From Vanrija pseudolonga (lineage: Eukaryota; Basidiomycota; Tremellomycetes; Trichosporonales; Trichosporonaceae): DNA of 64,000 nt. The DNA is taken from contig NC_085850.1 of assembly GCF_020906515.1 (NCBI RefSeq), positions 3,782,001-3,846,000 on the forward strand, given 5' to 3'. Under the pieces are notes generated by a model, which worked only from the letters and a program-made list of their open reading frames with translations, had not been told where the DNA came from and searched no databases. Below, one piece after another: positions 33,510 through 44,638 of this stretch (position 1 is the first letter of the stretch; the number at the start of each line of letters is the position of its first letter). The translations under genes and the position numbers were made by a program.

Positions 33510-35635
33510 ATGTCAGCCCAGTCAAGACGAGCACACCTGCATTCCTTCGAACGTGAGGATAGAGTGAGTAGTAGACACGATAGAGGGCTTCCTAGGAGTT
33601 CGGTAGCTGATCCATAGCCGCTGGACCAGGCATGGGAGCCAGGTCTAGACGACCACGACGATGACGATGATGGGGCCTCCCCCAGCCTCCACCGCGACCC
33701 AGACCGAGCGCCTGAGCCCCCAGCTCGCGCCGCGCAGTCTGCCTCGACGCTCACTGATCTCGAGGTCTTTTGGTTCGCCTCTACTGCGCCGTGCGCTCGC
33801 CGCAACGGCGTACCGTCCTTTCAGGACAGGTGCCGAACCTACGGTGCGGTGAAGGCTGAGAACAGCGACATCAACCAGCGCCAACCGGACGGTACTTGCC
33901 GACTCGACCCGTCTAGTGGGTGCCATTGTTCAGCATATCGCTTCAGGTGCAATGCTGATAGTCGGATCAGTGCGATGCTTGGCGTCACTGACGCAAGGGA
34001 TGCTGGGCATGAAGGCTCGGCGACCGGCGGATCAGTTCCGTTCCGCCATTGTCCAAGCCACATTGGACGACATTCTAGTCGCCTCGCCTCTGGTGAAGGG
34101 TCATGTCGCCACAACGGAGGTCGTCATCCCCTTGGGCGCACGAGCCATGGTGATGAGCCATCGACATGCGGTCGAATACTTGAAGAAGCGCAAGCAGGAG
34201 GGACTGATTGCTGGGGCGTATGCTCCGGCGCTCGTCGACTGCCACGAGGGTACGTTGAGAGGAGGGCAGGCCGTGTAACTCCTGCTGACCCTTGATAGCT
34301 GCAACGGAAGGAGTCCTCCTGCATACGTCCTTTGTGCGCGACTTGCTCGAGTTCTGCCAGCGCCACGATGTGGTTGTGTTGATGGAGGAGCACTACCTCG
34401 ACACGACGCAACAGGAGACGCGACCTGCCGCTGTCCTCGTCATCATGGACGCGCGCAGCGGTTCTGCTACGTCAGAAGTCATGGATAGCATCCGCAGTCT
34501 GGCCAAGTATCGCTTGGGCAAGACCTACGCGTACGCCGGCGGACCTACGTCACGCGAGGACGCGTTCGAGGACCCAGCTCGGCTCTCCTCAACCCAACTC
34601 AGCGCATTCACCAGGCTTGAAGGAACGGTAGCGGAAGCCAAACGCGCTGGAGCGGCTCCATCATATCGTCTGGCCTCACAAGTGTCATCGCACACCAATG
34701 CTGGCACGCTGCCCGGCAATAGGCGTGGAGCCTTAGCGGCAGGCCGCGCGATGCTGAGGGGTCTGGCCGAGAAGGCAGCCTTGCTGAGCAACGACGAGCA
34801 TATGTCGGCTCCCAGTGTCGTCGATGCGTTGTTTGTTGTGGACGGAGTGCCGCTCCAAGTGCGCTTGAAGGGTTGGGTGGGGACTCAGGAGTCTTGTGCG
34901 TCGATGGAGCAGACGATACACGGGCACCGGATCAACAAGGAGCCTTTGCGAGCGGCGGATAGGTATACTACCGCATCGGCTACCTTCGGCCGGCTATACG
35001 CGCGCCAAGTAGGCTGTTCATCGCTTCTGATGCCCTCGTGGGCCTTCCCGCACCGCCACGACATCGATTCCATTTTCTACGTGCTCTCCTTCGTCTCGGC
35101 CGAGGGGGAGGAGACTGTATACAACTCCTACACCTTTCACCAGCAACGACTTCCGCTCGTCACCCTCAGGCTGGCATCTAAGCTTGAGCGCACGCCATGG
35201 GCCATTGAACGCATGCTCTGCACAAGGCTCCACTCTCAAGGGGGCGGCGCCTTCATCGCTACACCGCGTCGCCCATCGGGCGTGGTAATAATGAGCCAGC
35301 GCGTCCGCGTGCCCATGGACAAGACGCTACAATGGCTTCACTCAATGCTTGCGAAGTTGGAGATTAAGCCGAAAGCATGGGACAAGAACGACGTGGGCGG
35401 GGTTATTGCCAGCATTCTGGATATGTCTGGCATACCCTCGAACCCCGCGCTGTTAGAGAGTATCTGGCAACGCAGCCGACGGCGCGCTCCTGGTCATTCT
35501 GACACCTGGACATCTGAAGTGAAGAACGGACAGGCAAGCGTCAGTGCCGCCATCCGACCGTCCGGGTCGCGCGAGGAGGAGGCCAGCAAGGGTACCCCAG
35601 GTGTGCAACTCATGAGGAAGCGGTTGAAGCGGTAG
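33510..35635 (+). CDS. Orphan protein with acidic N-terminus, about 660 residues
   Basis: No family recognised. The first exon starts MSAQSRRAHLHSFERED and splices (GTGAGT...CATAG) into PLDQAWEPGLDDHDDDDDG, an acidic patch. TLTDLEVFWFASTAPCARRNGV follows. The next junction, near 33830-33860, is uncertain: a 31-nt intron fits the frame but is short. The rest is well supported: HIASGAMLIVGSVRCLASL (a hydrophobic segment), ATLDDILVASPLVKGHVATT, a 47-nt intron at CHE|AATEG, VVVLMEEHYLD, LFVVDGVPLQVRLKGW, DIDSIFYVLSFVSAEGEE and a basic end RKRLKR. IFYVLSFVSAEG superficially recalls the tail of fungal FunK1-type kinase-like proteins, but no HRD or DFG motif is visible. Function unknown. Confidence 0.65.
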
Positions 35636-36489
35636 GCACGGAAGTGCAAGCAGTGGGGGAGGATTATGCAAGAGACGACATCAGAGCTTCCACAATGTAT
35701 CCAAGCGCATGTGCACGACGTCAGGCAACAACATCCTGGTATGTATTGAATTGTTTCTTACTTTTGTATGGCGCCGGTTCCAACGACTTTAGCCAGAGTG
35801 GGATCTAAAAGGGGGGAGGAAATAAATTTTCCACGCGGACTTTGCATGGCGCCCACCATATGTCCCCTCTCGTCCGCCCCACAGCCGTGGCACTGTGGCG
35901 CAGATGCCCTGTTCTGTCATCCGCCCCGCCCGCCCAAGGCTTTTGCGAACGCGTACAGCACGACAGCGTGTGGCACTGTCCCCGAGAAATCAACAACACC
36001 AGCAGAGGACGACGCCAGACAAAACGAATGTGTGCGAGCTGACAACAACAACCAGCTCGATTGGTGCGAAAACGTTTTGTGGGCACCTTATTGTGTGTGT
36101 GTGTGTGGGGGGGCGAGGTTGGAATGGTGCGAGTCACACCTGTGCACACAAGCCACGCCTAAAGCGTAGGTGCCCAGACAGGTTGGTGGTGACAACACTG
36201 ATCAGAGTTGGACCAAATCCAACCCAACTACTACAACTACGCCAGCGTTCATCATCCATCCGTCCAACCAACCAACCAACCAACCAACCAACCAACCAAC
36301 CAACCAACCAACCAACCAACCAACCAACCAACCAACCAACCAACCAACCAACCAACCAACCAACCAACTCCCAAAACCAACCCTCTACTCGAACAGTACT
36401 GCTCAACCTTTGTTTCTGCCTAGGGGTCGGCGGGCACGTACAAACGCACGCACGCACGAAGCGTACTCGCCCGTGTCCCCGGCTCAACC
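35636..36489. promoter_or_regulatory. Upstream region of the SNF2-like gene, with microsatellite
   Basis: 854 bp. It holds an AAATAAATTTT patch at 35819-35829, a GT repeat at 36091-36107 and the large CCAA repeat listed separately. The final 120 bp before the ATG at 36490 contain an ACGC repeat (about 36441-36457). Frames through the repeat encode only TNQP or VGWL iterations. Confidence 0.5.
36264..36368 (+). repeat. (CCAA)n microsatellite, about 26 copies
   Basis: An essentially perfect CCAA tandem array of about 105 bp ends 121 bp before the SNF2-like start codon. By position it lies in the promoter or 5' UTR. All three frames stay open because the 12-bp superperiod has no stop, which creates artificial reading frames. 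Confidence 0.97.
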
Positions 36490-39400
36490 ATGGACGACCA
36501 AGAGGCGCCGGCTGGTCCTCAGGCGCCGCCCGGCCCTCCGGCCCCGGCCCCAAGCCGCCCCCCAGCCCCGAGCCGCCCTCCAGCCCCACCAGTGCCCAAG
36601 CGGCCTACGCGGGTGCTGAGCGAGCCTCCCGCTTCTCCCGCCAAGCGGGGTCGGCGAACGATAGACGAATCATCCGACGAGGACCAAGGCGCAGCAACTC
36701 CTGCCCCACCCAAGCGACGCAAGGAGAATTCAGACTTGGTGAGTGGAGTGCAAAGTGGCGATGAATGTGTGCAATCTGACGTCGAGGTACAGCTACCCGA
36801 GCACGCGTCAGCTTCTGCACATGACGGTGAGGCACACAATGATGAGCAACCGGGGACGAGCACACGCATACAGGTGAGTAGTTTTGACACAAGGACAACC
36901 AGCAGCTTCACTAGCATTACTGACGCCGAGGCAGCAGCTTCCCAGGCACGCCCCAGGCTCTGTGCACGACAGTGTACCCAGTGAAGACTCAACGAGGGCG
37001 AGCGCAAGCACCCTTGCTCGGGCCTCCGGTGCGAGTTGTCGTCGTCGGCGGGAGGAGACCAGCCCAAGTAGCGCCGAAGAAGATGAGCCCATGCCTCGTT
37101 CTCAGCCTGTAAGTGGCAGAATATTCGGCAGCAACCAGCCCCCGCGCCACCACATCCGCTGACCGCCCGCCGCCCAGACCATCCGTCCAGGACTTCGGTG
37201 GCCCTTTGATGGCGAACAGTTTACCCCTCTGGAACCCCATCCTGGCAAACTAATCGTGACAGTGACGACAGTCAGTATATTCTTCCCGCGTCCCACGTCT
37301 ACCTGTTGCCTGCTGACACACCACCCTCAGGACGATGATGGGCGCAAAAGTTTGCAAATCCAAGGCCCACAGGGTACCGAGACGCGTTTGCTGGACGACA
37401 ATGGCTGGGAGGAGGCCCCTCGTCATGACCCTCCCCTCGAGGGCCTTGTTCTAGACTCGGCACTGGTCGACTACTACCATTCGGACATTCCAAAGTATAT
37501 TATCCCGCCTTGCAATGTCCACAGGCCACCCACCACCACCACCAAGGCCCCAAAGACTGTCGCCAACAAAGACAAAGCCAAGCCCAAGGACAAAATCGTG
37601 GTCCTACGCGAGGTCAAGGACAACTTCCTCAGGCACCAAAACAACGTGAACCCGGCCTGGCAGAAAGCCCTTGTCCTCTACCCGGACAACCTTCTCGAAA
37701 ATGAAACCCTACAGAAGAAGCTCGCTCAGTACCCACTCATCGGCAATTTTCCAGACAAGTCGAAAGTTGACGCCACCTTTGTCGAGCTACGTAGCCAGAA
37801 CAAAGCTCTCGCTGTCGAGATGCGGCATCGGCGTGACTATGTCAAGAGCAACGAAAACACCATGGACTTTTACGACAAGCCGCCCCATCTCCGAGCCACA
37901 TACTATCCAATCTACTCCTTTGAACATGGGACGGGACAAGACATGTTTGAGCCGGCGGCTAGTCTGGCTGTCGGGGGCGATGGTGAGCAGACCAAATCGC
38001 AAAAGAACAAGAAGAAAGCGGAATACAGCAGGCGCGACCAACAAGCCTGGCGCACCCATAAAGAACGACTCCAAGATCGGAGCGCTGCCGCTGGGAGTGT
38101 TTACGACGAGTTTGATCACTTGACCGACGACGACTTTGAGGAGTACATTGACAAGTCGATTACACCTATGGGTGGCGTATTTGATCGCGATCGGTCACCA
38201 TGGTTTGGTCGTCACCTCCTACAAATGTTTTACCCCCTCGTGGAGCTGGCCCGTCAAGAAGTACTGCGAATTGCGGACGGAGACGACCATTCGGTGCAGT
38301 CGATGCCTTTCCACCGTCGCGAGCAGCTCAAAACTCTTCCAAACTGGTTTGACAACGAATCCTTCTTGCTCACTTTTGGTCATCGAGTGTTTGGCAGCTC
38401 TGCTGTACGAGAATACACGAGCAAGGATGGGTTTTGGTGCTCTGAGTGGTCGACAGGCCACGACGAGGGTGATTTGGACTATGGTGACTGGCACGCCTTC
38501 CAATTCCGCTACGGACCGGATTATGCCGAGCGCCGCCAGAAGATGCGGGAGCGATACCCAAAAATGATTCGATCTTCTTGCCGGGTCATGGTTCAAATGG
38601 TTCATGAAGAGCACAAGAAACTGTTTGACAAGGTGCGCAACCATGACCTAAAAGTCCGCAGTCACATGGAGACTTTGTGGCGTCTGGTCGGTACAGGCCC
38701 CCATGCCATGGAACCTCTCTCGGATGAGGAAGCCTCAGCGTGTCACCTCAACGCCAGTAACGACATTCGCGAATACGCTCGCCTCGGTGCCCAGCCCCCG
38801 GCATTCCTTCGTACTCTTGTCTCAAAGTTGGCCGATCAGCTCCTGGTTCGTCAGCCTGCTTCGCAATCGTCGACTTCGGGCTCCCATAACGCCGCTTCCC
38901 AGTCGAATCAAGGGGCCGGATCCTCACAGCGGCAGTCACAATCCCAATCCCAAGCAGAGGGCGATCAAGCTAACCCTTATCGAACATTGTTGGCCCCCAA
39001 GGACAAGTTTGCAAGAGAGGCGGTGACTGCAATTCTGGAATCGCAAGACTTTGTTGCTCTTCAGCCTTTTGAGGAAGGCTGGCGGTGCACCCCGGCTTTC
39101 CACGCAGGGCCGATTAATCTCGAGACCAGTATCTTGAGGCGGATGGTGCTTGGCAAGGAAACGACCTGGCGGAAGGCTGGTTCCGATAAAGACGTGGTCG
39201 ACAATTCGGACGGCCACCTCGGTGTTGGGCCCTTCCGCTGGGCTACCAACTACCAAATGTTCATATATCTGGGCCTGATCAATTGGTTCACTGTCGAGTA
39301 CCGTGAAAACCTTGCCATCATTGCCATGAGCCTTGAAGAAGGCGGCCAACTATGGGGGTGAGCAACAGCTTATATCGTGCTCCCAGCTTTAGCTGACATT

Positions 39401-42400
39401 GTTATTACAGGGAATTGGACGAGGCAAGGTCTCAACTCAAGACCAAAGCGCCCAAGATCCTTTCCGAGCTCCCGTTTCCATTCTTCAACACCCACGATTC
39501 GAAAGGGCAAAAGATAAGTGTCAAGCAGCATCAACTAGCTGCCCTCTGCTCCCTTATCAGGCGAGGCACCACCAAGGGTGACTACACAGCCCTTCTCTGC
39601 GATGAGATGGGCTTGGGAAAGACTTGGATCATGGTCATGCTCATCGCCACCTTGTCTTATAACATGGCAGTTTCGGACTGCTTTCCAAATTTCGCACCTG
39701 CGGTCTCTGGGCGGGTAGAACAACAAAAGGCCCCAGAAGGAATGTAAGTTTTGCTGTGCTGCAGAAGAGTATGGGCACTCATCCTTCACAGTTTGCAGAG
39801 TGGAGTATGGGTAGGGGAGTTTCGATTCGAACGCCATCCACAAAAGTCATTCCCTGCAAACAGTCGCCAACGTCACCTCTTCGTCAGCAATAAGACGATT
39901 CTACCGGGGCAACTCAAGGAGGTGGAAATGCTCCTTGACGCGAGGAGGTTTGTTTGCATCGACGAAACGTTGCTACCCTCACAACCAAACAATCGTCGCG
40001 ACCTGTTCTCGGCTCACGAATTGGTCCCCCCCAAAGCCAGCCAGCTTCAAGGGTTCGAGGTGATCTTCTTCACCACCGAGTCGTCCCTCAAGGCCCAATC
40101 TGAGAGTAACGCGGTCGGGACTCTACACGAACATGGGACGCATTCCTTGTTGTGCAGGAGCATGATTTTTTCGACCCTTTTCGTCGACGAGGCGGGCTTT
40201 CTTCGTGCCCCGACGACCAAGCGGACGATTGCGATACGGCGAGTGGTGGAGAAGTCCTGTTTCATCGTCGCCGCAACGGGCACTCCGCTTGAAAAGTCTG
40301 TTTCCGATCTACTCAACATTGCGCGTGGTATTGGAATGCCTCAAGTCCTGGACCGAGAAAAGTGGGGGGCGGAGAGCCCTTACCACTTCATCACCTACGA
40401 GTCCGCGAGGTACCTAGATGCCACAGCGCAAGACGACCTCAGCATCATGACCATTGAGGACATGTGCGACTCGGAAGTCGCGTCCAAGTTTACCGACTGT
40501 TTGGAAGCCCCTCGGAGCATCATTGCCAACCTCGACGAGCTGGATGCGAAGCGCCGTGATATCCGAAAGCGGATCATCCAGGATCTAACCGACTCTGACG
40601 ACGCCGATCCTGATGGTCTCACTCGTGCAATGTCCAACATGCTGCCATTGTGGGGAGACACGAGCGCCTTCTCCAAATCGACCGTCAAAGATTTGAACGA
40701 GTACAAGACTTCACTCTCCTCCGAGGGCATACAACCCATCCTCAAGCTACTCTCCGGCAGCTTGATTCGCCGCAAGCACACCTCCCATGGCCGGGATGGT
40801 GGACCATTGAACGACCTCCTGCCCATCCAGCCGACACCCGTTTGGGTCACTCTGAACCTGGAAACCAAGGCATGGTATCAGCAATTCAAGAAGAACAATA
40901 AGAAACACAACTTTGCGACAAAGGAGCGCATGGCTCTTCGCTTTGGGCCCGAGATTGCACCCGGTGGTGTTTACGACCACGACAAGTGCCCAGAAGTTAT
41001 CGAGGCCATGTGTCAGCGTATTCTCGACGACTTTGCCAAGGCAGGAGACGAGCCTCCCGAGGCACGAGGCAAAGTAGTCATCACCATCAAGTGGACGTCT
41101 GGTCTGTCGTTGCTTCTGGCTCACATGTCCAAGTTCGGTCTCTTCGCCATGGTCATGACTGGCGAGCACACTGCCGACGAGCGTCATCTGAAGCAACAGC
41201 CGTTTCAGGCGCCTGAGCCTCACATGTCGGAGCCAGTGGCGGTTCCCTCAAAAGACGGACTCCGCTTGGAGGTCTTGCCTCCAGTACCGTGCAACATTTT
41301 CATCCTATCAGAAGTCGGTCTACATGGAATCAATCTCACCAATGCCACTTCGATTCACCAGCTCGACTCGCCGTGGTCGTGGTCGGCTGTCGACCAGACA
41401 ATGGGTCCGCCAATCGAATCGGACAGCAACGCCGAGTCAAGTTCTTCCTCTACTACACCGAGGACACGGTCGAGCCCCTGATCTATGAGATCATTAGGTC
41501 CAAGCAAGAGTTGCTCGACAATTTGACCGCTGCCCCTTCTGCCGGGATAAGCACGTCTAGGCGGTCATCATCCTCACGCGCGTTACCGCTACTCGATACA
41601 TCAAATGAATCTATGGATCAAGACGAACAGCAATCTGAGGCAGAGCATGGGCCTGGAACCCATAGCGATCGTCGCCGAGAGAAGAGGCGCCTACTTGCCA
41701 AGATGGCCACCGCTGCACCACCCCAAAGTACGTTCGGGTTGCTCTTTCGCCCCTACGAAGCCAATTACGAGGGCGTCTTCATCTCGGGGCCGCCGAAGAT
41801 TGACACTTCGTTATCGGAAGCGGCCCAGCTGGAGGAGCGGAAGCGGTTATGGGAGCTAGAAGACTACGATCTCGACAAGGTCCAGGAGAAGAAGGTGAAG
41901 GAGCTCCTTGAGCTGTATGCGTCCAAAGCTGTCGACGACCGATCGGTGATCACGGCAATGAGCGACAGGGCGCCAAACTGCAACGAGATTGATGCTCTCT
42001 TGAGCGGCAATCGGTGTCGACTACTCCTCGATAACCTGAAAAAGAAGACGGGCTTTGACAAAGAGTACAAGGCGACTCAGCTTCGTGTGCTTTACTCGGT
42101 GTTTTTCTGTGAGTCCAGTGCCGGGGGAAGAGCTTGTACTGATTTTTAGCCAACTGCTCACCGATTCGCCAACATACTCTTCACGTCCTCGGGTGTTTGA
42201 TCAACCGCTATGGCTACATCGACCTGAATGGCCTGCTTGTGTTCCCCGGATCGCTAGCCCTTCCGTTTATCGCCCCACAGACAGTCAATTCGCTCTTCAA
42301 AGTCGAGAAATTCCGCAATCTTGGCTCAGACAACACAGGCATGTGGCACGCGATCGACGGCACTTCAACAGGAGACCAGGGCGTTATCCTGAGCTTGTTG

Positions 42401-42964
42401 ATGGACTTGGCTCGGCTCCTCTCCCCTCAGGCCTGATATCACACAGGTGATTCTCAGCTTTACGACACGGATACGTCCACAACTGCTCAATTGGACAAGG
42501 TACGAGCACTTCTTCTGGTGCTGTGGCGCCAAAACTACGACAAGAGGGGGACTGAGATGGGGAAAATGGCGTACGGTTGTGTCAAGGCAGCCATTGATGC
42601 CTTTGAGGGCGACTATTGCAGCAGCAGGTTCATTGCCGCATTTCTCAGCCGACGAGGCTCCCTTTGTTTCGACCACAACAGTGACGATGCTGGCACGATC
42701 TATGATCTACTTCAAGAAAGCGGCTGGGATGCCACCCCGCAGATGCTGTCAGACGTCACTATGACACCGGACGAATTGCCCGTCTTGACAACTCTGGAAG
42801 CGCGACTCGTTCCCCGTGTCTCTCCGTCTCTGGCGCCACCCTCCGCCAACCCGCCCCCTGGCACCGAGCCCGCCACTACAAAGACCGACGATAAAGCCCC
42901 TGGCACCGAGCCGGACACCAGCAGCAGCGATGAGGAAGACCAAGACAGTGACGATGATTCCTAG
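36490..42964 (+). CDS. Large divergent SNF2-family ATPase with a frame break in motif VI
   Basis: About 2,000 residues. Exons 1-3 encode a Pro-rich start ([14 protein letters not shown]), KRGRR/KRRK basic patches and acidic runs. A 700-residue region without recognised domain follows. The SNF2 ATPase begins near 39,515: [30 protein letters not shown] (Walker A), [14 protein letters not shown] (motif II, DEAG instead of DEGH/DEAH), [18 protein letters not shown] (motif III), [19 protein letters not shown] (motif IV), [20 protein letters not shown] (motif V) and WSWSAVDQ leading into [12 protein letters not shown] (motif VI). Between VDQ and NRIGQ, at 41,401-41,415, the reading frame shifts by one base and no plausible intron removes it. 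Downstream coding continues to an acidic end ([10 protein letters not shown]); the join near 42,380-42,458 is tentative. The shift is either a sequencing error or a mutation that disables the ATPase. Chromatin remodelling is the family role; targets unknown. Confidence 0.78.
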
Positions 42965-43340
42965 AGCCGACTTAAAACTGTAGATGGCGTTGAAGAGTAA
43001 GTAGGCCTCGACAGAGAATAACATTGTGGGGTTATGTGTGGCGGCTGGGAAGAGACGTTGCTTGTGCCATGCATCCAACTGCATGTCAGTCGTCTGTTGA
43101 GTTTGTATGGTGCCGGTTCAAATGATTTGCACCAGGACAGCATCTAAAACAGGGTGCCAATTAAATAGTCACTGCCACACGGAGATACCTCACGAGCACA
43201 AAATTCCCGAGCCCCTTTTTGATTCCGGCACCTCCAGTTTGCTGTCGTCCGCCACTTACAATTTCGGTGCTCGCAGCTCAGTTACAACCCTCCACTACAC
43301 TTTCTATCACACAAAACCCTGGTGGAAGAAGACCATAACA
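42965..43340. promoter_or_regulatory. Upstream region of eS12
   Basis: 376 bp between tandem plus-strand genes. Promoter and leader of the ribosomal protein gene presumably lie here. The last 80 bp are rich in C, A and T. The segment around 43,104-43,160 repeats words also seen near 35,767-35,815 (ATGGCGCCGGTTC.. / ATGGTGCCGGTTC.., then CCAG..GATCTAAAA / CCAGGACAGCATCTAAAA). This suggests a shared 3'-flank element after the two preceding genes. Confidence 0.45.
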
Positions 43341-43958
43341 ATGTCTGACGCCGGATCCGCTGTTTCCAACGCCGTCGAGGTCGAGCAGGTTGAGGTCGCC
43401 GAGCAGTCCGGCCCTCTTTCGGTCGAGCAGGCCCTTGAGCAGGTGAGTTGGCTCGACCGACTCCGACCGGTCCCCCTCTTCAACTTCAACTCTTGTCTTC
43501 GACTCCCAACTCTTCTAGATCATTGCTGACGCCTATATAGGTCATTTCTACTGCCCTGCGTCACGATGGCCTTGCCCGCGGCCTTCGCGAGTCGGCTAAG
43601 GCCCTTGACAAGCGCGAGGCTCACCTCTGCGTTCTCGTCGAGACCGTTACCGAGGGTGAGTAGCGATTTGTGGCGGCGGGCCGAGTTGTGGCGAAAGAAC
43701 AACGCCTGCAAAGAACAGCGTCTGACATACTCTTCAGCCGAGTACTCGAAGCTTATTGAGGCCCTCTGCGCCGAGCACAACATCCAGCTCATCAAGGTCT
43801 CGGACGCCAAGACCCTTGGCCAGTGGGCTGGTCTCTCGAAGATTGACCGTGAGGGCAACCCCCGCAAGGTTGTCGGCTGCTCGTCGGTTGTCATCACCAA
43901 CTACGGTGTCGAGACCCCTGGTCTCCAGGTCCTCCTTGACTACTTCAAGACCCGCTAA
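43341..43958 (+). CDS. RPS12: 40S ribosomal protein eS12
   Basis: Small-subunit protein of the eukaryote-specific head region. [19 protein letters not shown] is the acidic N-terminus, followed by [94 protein letters not shown] and the end DYFKTR, all canonical for the L7Ae-fold eS12 family. Two introns follow the ALEQ and ETVTE codons. The length, about 145 residues, is normal. Confidence 0.96.
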
Positions 43959-44638
43959 GCTCGTCCCTGCGGCCCATTGCCTAGTTCTTTGAACGTGAGT
44001 GGTCATGGCTCCCCTCTCCCACACGGCGCCTCGGCCCGTTGCCTGATGAATATGGGACTCCCTCTTCGCATTCATGTGTGTCGACAACCCCTTTGGAATC
44101 GAACCTATCCTCGCAAGAGGACCTCCACTGTCTGATCTTTGCAATGGCCCTACACTCTTTGATGTTGCAAAAACCGTTGCTGACCGTTTTCAGTCGTCCA
44201 CTCGTCTCCCCGACCTCGATAGTTTTTACTGCGGCCTGTTTGCGGCGGATGCATGGCAATGGTTGTTGGACATTGGTGGTGTCGGAGTGGCGGAGCAGTG
44301 CTGTGCGCAGAATGAGAATGAGGACACTGATGATCACTCGAACTGATCGCTGCCGCAGCGTTTTGTTCGAAGAGAGGGACACCGCAGCCGGGTACTCGAG
44401 GCTTGTGAAATGTCAGACGTGAACACGAGGACATGAAGAGGGAGTGAAAGTGTTCCCAACGCCGTCACAGCGGAACCACCACGACCATCTGCGACATGGA
44501 CCTGCCATGACCACCTCTCATGAGCATCCGCCTAGCACCTGCCATGATATCGCACCGCCACGAGCATCGGTCATGAGTACTTCATGCAACTGCCACTTGC
44601 TTCATCTGCCATGAAACTACAGCCCCCATGTTATTGGT
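43959..44638. other. Convergent 3' region with degenerate CTGCCATGA repeats
   Basis: 680 bp between the tail-to-tail eS12 and Gpi10 genes. From about 44,475 to 44,625 the words CCTGCCATGA, CCACGA(C/G)CATC and TCATGAG recur irregularly, a degraded tandem repeat. A 90-codon frame at 44,074-44,346 lacks an ATG start and a domain, so it is not called. Confidence 0.4.

Noticed and set aside
36170-36620. Long open frames through the CCAA repeat (TNQP or VGWL repeat proteins)
   Set aside because: They exist only because the 4-bp repeat has no stop in any frame; the flanks show no coding character.
41270-42150. A second, separate helicase gene starting within the SNF2-like locus
   Set aside because: The downstream frame begins mid-motif VI and continues the same domain, so a frame break in one gene is the better reading.
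44090-44110. Perfect tRNA B-box-like word (GGTTCGATTCC) on the minus strand
   Set aside because: The T-stem pairs at only three of five positions and no acceptor, D or anticodon arms can be drawn around it.
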